Below, piece after piece: positions 49,720 through 64,000 of a stretch of DNA of 64,000 nt; the first letter of the stretch is position 1; each line of letters begins with the position of its first letter. Under the pieces are notes generated by a model. The model was not told where the DNA came from. It was given only the letters and a program-made list of their open reading frames with translations, and made no database searches. The position numbers were made by a program, and so were the translations under genes. Source of the stretch: Enoplosus armatus (Eukaryota; Chordata; Actinopteri; Centrarchiformes; Enoplosidae); contig NC_092185.1 of the NCBI RefSeq assembly GCF_043641665.1, positions 25,634,629 through 25,698,628 on the forward strand, read 5' to 3'.

Positions 49720-52142
49720 AGTGTTTCTTAGACTTCCTTTCTTGTGCTAGAATATTTGCATGCACTTAAGACTGAAAATTCAGAAAGGTTGGTTTCCAGT
49801 GGGAAATGTGCACGACCCGGCAGAACTGTAACCAAACTGCTTACTATGCAAAACCTCATCAATTTACAACTTTCTTGGTTAGTAACTGCAAATGGCCTAA
49901 ACTCCAGACTTATCAATTGGCCATAGTACACCATAAAAGTCTGTAGATTGGGAGGGGGGAGAGGTCTTTCAACCCACAGCATCACTGGGCCTGCTGCCAT
50001 TAAGCTACATTTAGCACAATTTGTGACCTCAGGGGCCCGTACTACAAAGAGTTCAACATACCCAGGATGTCTTTTCATTATCTGGCTTCATTAAGCCGAA
50101 CGGTGACCATGACCGTTGTCAACCCAGGGTTCCCCAATCTGGCCATGAGTATGCTCAAATGAGGGGCGGTGTTCGCAGCATCTGACTAGTTGCCAAACAT
50201 GGACAAGTGTATTGGCAGCAGAGCTGCATATCTTGCAAACTAAACTTAGAAACATGAAGAAGTTAAAGACAGCCAGCCTTGGGAGCAAATAAATGGCCAA
50301 AATTCAAAGCGGTGAGTAGGCTTACTTTCATATGAACAAGTACAAGGTTTTAGTGCTTCAGTCTTGGTCTGTTGTAGGATATCGGCTTTCAAAAGTACTA
50401 TGAAATGGCTCAAGAAGCTGACACAGATAATCTAGACCTCATTTTTTTTTAAAAATCTGTTTTGCCGGTCTCTGAACACTCCTGCCCTCATAAGAGACCT
50501 TCTCACGATCCACACCAAGCTCCATTTGGTATCTTATGATTGGTGATGCTATTTTCCCAGAGCTGATTGGTCAATAGGCAGTGCTTTCATAGCAGTTTCT
50601 CCGGAGCAGGTTATGTCATTGTACAGGCCTCACGAATGTAATTTGGTCCTAGTGTTGTGCAAACCTGGGGGGGGGGGGGGGGTCAAATATGTTATCCAGC
50701 AGTAGGTTCTATCTTGAAAGGTATTTTTGTGATTCCCACATATTTCCCTTCTTCCTGGAAAGAAAGCGTCGTCTCCTGCAAAACCACTGCATGATACATT
50801 GAAATTTCAATGAAAATATGAGCACGTGGCACCGACTCGGACCATTGCAGACTTTTTTTTTCTAATCCTGCTTATAATGAAATTGGGGGACAAAGGAATA
50901 GGTACTCGGCAGCGGTGTTGTGCTTCTCAATCTGCCTCTGTCTTTAAAAACAGAGCTGAAGACTAAAAGTGATCAGTTTTTTATAATACAAGCTTTATTG
51001 AACAAAATAATAGTAAGACCACTTGTATTCTGACTAACTCCGATTGAATCTACTCAAATACAATACCAGTGATTTGGCCAGCAGGTGTTCGTCTTTCACC
51101 GTCAAGTGCTTCGAAACACTGAGCCACTTTTAACACGATTGCGTCATGGTGATTCAGTGCCTCGGGAGGCGCCACTTCGCCTTCCCTTTGCGGCAGAAAC
51201 AATGCCGCGAGTGAGCTGAATGTTCTGAGGTGGCATGCGCAGAAAACCCCCCCGAGAACAAACGGGCAAGCGCATGGCGAGAAGAGGGGAGTTTGAGGTG
51301 TGGTCCTGCTCCTGAACCCCCAGCAGCTAAAATGATCTCCCACGAGCGCAGCGCAAATGGCTTGAATGCAAGAATTCCTTTTAACCAGTCATTTAAAAAC
51401 ATCAGTTATGCACTTGATACACATCTTCAGTAGCCTGTTCTGTGGACAGGTATTCTCTAAATAGGTGCTAAGGACAGACGCTTCAATGCTTCCTTCGTTA
51501 TCTCCTTGTGCGTAGGGCACACTGGACCCATCATTTGACAAAAGGTAGGGAGGTAACGCCATCCCACAATTCCTCGCGGCAGCAACGCTTAAAGCGACGC
51601 ACCATTTGGCCGCTCACCCACGACGTCAATGGCGTCCATCGAGGTCGAGGAAAAGCGTGACAGAAAAATGGGACGCGAGGTTTTTGACTGTATTCGACCG
51701 CAGCCGTGGTTCCTCCGAGGTTCAGGCTGATGATTATAATCTATAAAAAAAAATCCCTACCTGTCTGTGGCACTCTTTAAAAAAAAAAAAGGCTAAGAAA
51801 CAGCTGGCCATTGTAGTTTTTAGCAAACACTTAAACAGGAGGAAAGTGCGCATTTATTGGGGATTCTTTTTTTTTTTATGATAATCAGGAATGAGATATA
51901 TCAGGCTTTGGGCTACCTGGGTCTGTTCCTGGGATTTGTTGACAATAAGAACAATGTAGAGTACTGGAGGCCTTATCATTTAAAATAAGCACAAAACACT
52001 GACTTGCATAGATGAAACAGATTGTTTTTTAAAAATCAAAGCATCAATTCGTAAATGTTCTTTTTCGAGATGCCCGCTTCAGTCCATTATTTGCGCTTGA
52101 ACAAGGAGGTCAATTAACCACGCAACAGGTGTCCTTTACCAC
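49720..52142. other. spacer between copies 2 and 3
   Basis: No gene is recognised. 'gggcccgtactacaaagag' with 'ccaggatgtcttttcattat' at 50035-50095 looks like the end of a common teleost repeat. A 16-base poly-G run is at 50667-50682. Confidence 0.5.
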
Positions 52143-52200
52143 CAGCTGTTGCTACTGAGCAATCAATTCCCACAGTATTTGGGGGTCTTTTAAAAGCAGC
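52143..52200 (+). promoter_or_regulatory. promoter module of secreted GSY-rich gene, copy 3
   Basis: CAGCTGTTGCTACTGAGCAA-TCAATTCCC, then TATA-like tttaaaagcagctcttg at about 52189, with GGTCAATTAACC upstream at 52108. It is nearly identical in layout to copy 2. Confidence 0.65.
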
Positions 52201-52404
52201 TCTTGTAGGGTCACTACAGCGGGGCTCTTGTTGGAAAAGCTGCAGTTTTGTTGTATGGTACGGAGTTTTTTGTTTGAGCTACAAGGTTTTAATTTGTTGT
52301 TTTTGGTGCTAACTTTGTTCTCATTCTTTGAATGTGCAGTCTTTTGGGGGAGAGGTTACAAATCTTTAACCATATCCGCAATGTATCCGCTTGCCTGTTC
52401 TGGA

Positions 52405-53308
52405 ATGAGGTAAGTAAACTACTGTATGTTCTGAAATGGTTACTGAACAACTTTGGCTTAAACCTTTGTTTTTTCTTTTAATAATAGGGTGTGGATTTCA
52501 TGTCTGCTGATTGGAAGCATTACCTGTGGCCCTGTGGGGAAAGGTAGGATAACAATGTGACTACTGGGGGGGAAACTCCAATAATTACAATTACTACTGG
52601 TAATCTGTTTGGTTTTTTTTCTTTTCTCTAGAATATGTTGCAAACGGTGAGATGAGCTTCATGCGGTGGCCATCTTCTGCTTCTTCGTTCAGTGGGGTAG
52701 GGGTGAGTTCTGACCCGGGCAGCAGCTCCCCTCTGCCAGGTCTACCCAACCCGAGCTATGACGAAGCTACTGAACAACTTGCTCCTCAAGATGCCCTCTC
52801 CAGTGCCGGTCCTGGCAGTTACAGCAGCTCTCCTGGTGTTTACAGCAGCCCCAACATGGCTGTGGGTAATGGGTTTGCCAGTGGCTACGCTAGCAGCCCT
52901 GAGGTCAGAGAATATGAGGTAGCTTATGCAGCTCCTCTCTCTACTGGGTATGGCAGCAGTGCTCCAGGCGGCAGCTACGGCGGTGGCTACGGTAGCTCAG
53001 CTAGTGCTTATGCAGGGGACGGCTCTTCCGGGTTTGTCGCGGCCCCTCGAGACGAGAACTGGAGCTCCGGATCCGCTAACGGCTACGGTGACGAAAACCC
53101 TGAGCCAGTCTTCAGTGACGTGTCTGATCTGGAGCCAGTCTACTCCTTCAGCTCTCGTTCAAGCTACCAGCGAGGAAGAGCAGTGTTTGCGCAAACCCGC
53201 TACACCCCAGGAGAGCCGGTTCCCCTGCGCGGGCCAGTAGCCAGACGCACCGGCAAGACTTCCCCGCCAAGCAGTCCTGCTAAAGCTGCACCCAAAGGTG
53301 GCTTCTGA
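52405..53308 (+). CDS. secreted Gly/Ser/Tyr-rich protein, tandem copy 3 (unknown family)
   Basis: Coding exons 52405-52409, 52488-52543 and 52632-53308 (245 aa). An in-frame upstream ATG at 52381 would add 8 residues. The N-terminus MRVWISCLLIGSITCG is signal-like. The ATG-TTG present at the start of exon 3 in copies 1 and 2 is lost here by a 3-base deletion, so the exon-2 ATG is essential. The body is nearly identical to copies 1 and 2 (GYGSSAPGGSYGGGY, FAQTRYTPGEPVPLRGPV). The 3' UTR intron 53321-53418 contains a long T run, and AATAAA is at 53469. Function is unknown. Confidence 0.8.
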
Positions 53309-53468
53309 AGACCTTTTCTGGTGAGGCACAATTCATATCTGATCAAAATCTATCACTTAACTCCTGGTTTACTCACTAATGGCTCTGCTTTTTTTTTTTT
53401 TTTTTTTTTTGTGTGCAGGTTTCATGTTCCAGGTGACTCATTGCCCTTTTTGTCAATGACCAAATGCT

Positions 53469-53474
53469 AATAAA
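53469..53474 (+). promoter_or_regulatory. poly(A) signal, copy 3
   Basis: AATAAA in the last non-coding exon (starts 53419). Confidence 0.7.
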
Positions 53475-53499
53475 TTGTAGCTTTCACAATGGCTTTTGT

Positions 53500-55580
53500 T
53501 AACATTCTTGTCTACAAATGTTCTGTCCAGGAAATTGTATCTTTTTAAAACTGAGCTCTCTAAGCAGCCAATGGCCATGTAGATTCTAGCAGTAAAATTC
53601 ACAAGTAACCAATGGCCTTGCCCTATTTTTGGCTTGTTCCTGACATTGCTAGGTCAGTACTCTAGTATGTATACACAACTAGAGCCAGGTCATGAATAAG
53701 CTCTACGGTTAAGTATTTCACTCATGTGGTGGACTGACGTTGCCCTCCCAAAGGCTCTGAAACTAACCAGCCACAGCGTCATTGGGGCTGTCTCTTGGCT
53801 ACAGTGCAGAGTTAAAACGTAACGTGTCGAGGTGTTGATCTAGTAGTCCTACAGAACAGTTTGAGTGGTTCCTGTTTGTCTCCTGTGCACCTGGGTGACA
53901 TGGCGGTCCTGCCAGCCATTATCGTGCTGATCTCTAGGTGGTGCCAACATGCCAAGAAATACAGCAATGAACCAACAAGGGCAGGGAAGACTGCAACCTA
54001 GCCAACGTTGCTGTAAAATACTCATGACTTTTGCTTATGTTTTTGAGGAAGGAAATTAATTAAAAGGCTCAAGTTCAGTGTCTGATGCAAATACAACGTA
54101 GCATTTCAGAGATATAACACTTGACTCTAACGGTCAACTGCATTGTAAAACCTCAATGAAGACCATGGCTGCTTCATTTTGTGTTTTATACAGCACTTGT
54201 TGTGATTAGAGGTACAATGTGAGAACTGACCAAGAGGAACTTGTCTCATGGATCAGTCGGCTGCAGAGGATATTTCACTTTGCTGTTGAGTCGATAAGAA
54301 ACGAAATGCAGAAACACAACTGCTTTTTGGAGCAATACATATGTAATGTGAGTATGTGTATGCATGTGAACCATAGATGTCTCGATCGCCCCCCCCCCCC
54401 CCGGTGACTGGCTGCAGTATAGCTCATAAGCCCCCTCCATGTTAGCAGATAGGACATGGGCCAAACTTAAAAAAAAATAAATAATTCCAAGAACACATCA
54501 AATACATTTTTCCCAAAGATGGTTTAGGTAGTTCTTATCACACTGAGGTGAGTGTTCATTTTTCTGATATATTTGGTTTTAATGAGTTATTTGATGCTAT
54601 TTTAAAAACTCGGTGATGGGTCATAATTGACAGCTGAGACTGACTGTGGTGTCGGCTTCATTTCTGTACAGTGTGAGGAAGTGGAGATGCGTCGGCCATC
54701 TTTAAATACAGTCTATGATTGTGAACACAGTCAGTGGGAAATGCTTGGCTAACGTGGATTTGGTTATATAGAAAAGTGTTATTCTGTCATTTCAACCTAC
54801 TTGAAGTTGTGTTTGTCCATGTCCTGCGTTACATTTTGGTTATGCGCGGTTTACTTGCGTTAAAGTGAGAAACTCACGTTACGTTTTAATCCGACATCAT
54901 CTTCTTGGTGATTCTCCCGCCAAGAAGGGGTCAGAGGCCATGACTGTGGGTGTGCTGAAAGTAACCAATCAAAGGACCGTCTATTCCGGCCCCGCCCCCA
55001 AAGTCTCGACAAGCAGAAGCAGAAACTCCCGCGTGCTGCTGTGTTGATATTGTTTTGTGTGCTCGCGAAGCAGAAATGCTCAGTTAAATAAAAACAATAA
55101 TAGTGTAAACTGAACTATTACCTAATAAAGGACAAAAAATACAGAATAAACAAATAAAATAACTAAGGGGTCTCTTCTAACAATTCGAAGGCATCGATGA
55201 TGTTCATGAGTTGTTTTTTTTCCTGTTTTCTGTCTTCTTTCACATACACCGCCAATAAGGGATGTGTCTTAATACATTTACATTTATGGATAAAGTATTT
55301 ACCTAAAATAATTAAGGTATTCAACAGAAATTCAGTTTGAGCCTTTGTCTGACTACATCCGAATGAATCTCTTTCGCTTGCTGACTCTGAGTCGCGCCGG
55401 CCGTCTCTGTGATTGTAGCGTCAGCCAATCCCATGATCCCAGTGCGATGCGTGATGACGTCTAATTTCAGCGCCATTTTGAGATGTTTTCGGCAGCGTTG
55501 TACGTCCACGCTGAGTGCGTATTAAAAACAAACACTGTAAACCCTACCCAGACTTGTACACGAGTGGAAAGTTAGCTGAC
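53500..55580. other. spacer between the three-gene cluster and tango6
   Basis: No gene is recognised. It contains a poly-C run (54389-54402) and a dispersed fish repeat ending 'ggccatctttaaatacagtc' at about 54695; a related piece occurs at 34645-34680. The right part (about 54900-55580) is more CpG-rich and is likely tango6 promoter. Confidence 0.5.
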
Positions 55581-55586
55581 AGTGTG

Positions 55587-55594
55587 ATGGCGAG

Positions 55595-55598
<4 letters not shown>
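55587..55598 (+). promoter_or_regulatory. tango6: minimal uORF overlapping the tango6 start
   Basis: ATGGCGAGATGA encodes Met-Ala-Arg-stop. Its TGA (55596-55598) overlaps the tango6 ATG (55595-55597) as ATGA. The arrangement could impose termination-reinitiation or leaky scanning on the main start. Confidence 0.6.
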
Positions 55599-63011
<7,413 letters not shown>

Positions 63012-63491
63012 GTGGGTTGCTTTTTGGTGACTGAATCTGCTTCACGAAAGGCGAATAAGTCAATAAACAAACATTAATAGACCTTAGGCCTTTCTTCCAG
63101 AAAGCCTTTCTAACACGTGGTTAACGTTGTGAAACGGTTGCGGTTCGGTTCGGTTTAAACACCGAAACTACTTGGTTAGGTTTAGGGACTGAAAGGCTAC
63201 TATGCAACTTCCCACGTAACAGCCAAGAACATTGAACATTTACTGATTGGTATAAATCAGTAAAGTGGTCGGAGGGCCACCCGGCACCCTACGGCTGGCC
63301 AGATTTGGCCCAAGGGCCGCAAGTTGAGTATCGCTGCCTTAAGGCCATGTTCAGACCAACAAATAAAAAAAATGTAGCCTCTTCGTACTGTCAAGATTTT
63401 CCCCATTTGCGTCCATAGCATAGCGAGCTGTTATTCAAGGAGCTGGGTCAGCTGCAAGCCTATTGTTGCTATTGTTGCTATTGTTGCATGC

Positions 63492-63529
<38 letters not shown>

Positions 63530-63584
63530 CATCAGAAATGTGTAGGTGGTGGTTTTATCTGCGTCTCCTGGGACACTCTGAGCA

Positions 63585-63625
<41 letters not shown>

Positions 63626-64000
63626 AATGAGGTGGTTGAACCTCTCCCGGGGGAGCCAGAGGGGACTATGGGGCGCTCCGGGGACTTGTTAAGGTGGTAT
63701 GGGCAAGAAAGGATAACAACTCATTTAATATTCTCTGTAATCAGAAGCCCCCCAACTGTTTGCACTTTAGATAACCTTCAACCCCCCGCTGTTACAGCAG
63801 AAGACCCCGTTTTATTGATATTTCTCCCTTTTTTGGTGCGATGGTTGGGTTGAGATCTCCAATACTGCACGGGTCACCTTTCATCGGTTCTATCCTCCCA
63901 TCTCCCTCCTCACTTTTACCCCGAAACTTCGGCCAATTCTATCCAGCTCGTCGAGGAAACCTCTTATTTTTGCTCCCCCCCCCCCCCCCCCCCATATTCC
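63012..64000 (+). other. tango6 intron 13, no exon seen
   Basis: No sequence resembling the next expected tango6 exon is seen. It contains a repeat-like 'ggccgcaagttgagtatcgc' segment (63316-63335), (GT)n at 63495-63522, (TA)n at 63588-63622 and a 19-base poly-C run at 63975-63993. Confidence 0.6.

Overview
The window is nuclear DNA of a ray-finned (teleost) fish. Genes are split by GT-AG introns. The introns and spacers carry long (CA)n/(GT)n microsatellites, poly-C/G tracts and relics of Tc1/mariner, hAT-like and LINE elements. Exons were read by eye from splice sites, reading-frame continuity and remembered family sequences; no alignment or database search was run.

Layout, left to right: (1) the 5' end of ckap5 (minus strand, first coding exon at 78-134); (2) cstpp1/C11orf49 (plus, nine coding exons, 3745-9253, 334 aa); (3) mapk8ip1 encoding JIP1 (minus, twelve coding exons, 27425 down to 13722, 758 aa) with a probable 3' UTR of about 3 kb; (4) a tandem array of four tRNA-Gln-type units, one with a changed anticodon, and a Tc1-type relic (28.5-30.6 kb); (5) cryptochrome cry2 (minus, twelve coding exons, 44591 down to 33632, 701 aa) with an unusually long C-terminal tail; (6) three tandem plus-strand copies of a gene I do not recognise, encoding secreted Gly/Ser/Tyr-rich proteins of about 245-250 aa (45.4-53.5 kb); (7) tango6 (plus, thirteen coding exons, 870 aa, cut off by the window end).

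From memory, ckap5, cstpp1, mapk8ip1 and cry2 correspond to human 11p11.2 genes, and cry2-mapk8ip1 keep the human order and relative orientation. TANGO6 is on human chromosome 16, so the three-gene cluster sits at a junction between two conserved blocks. The genes do not form an operon or one pathway. ckap5 (microtubule polymerase), cstpp1 (tubulin polyglutamylase complex regulator) and mapk8ip1 (kinesin/JNK scaffold) all touch microtubule biology, but their proximity is best read as inherited synteny.

The most interesting part is the three-gene cluster: a shared promoter module, near-identical main exons next to diverged introns (suggesting gene conversion), and different start codons in different copies. 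Other points of note are a Tyr-to-Phe change in the kinesin-binding tail of JIP1, purine-repeat-derived charged segments in both JIP1 and CRY2, and the tRNA unit with a new anticodon.
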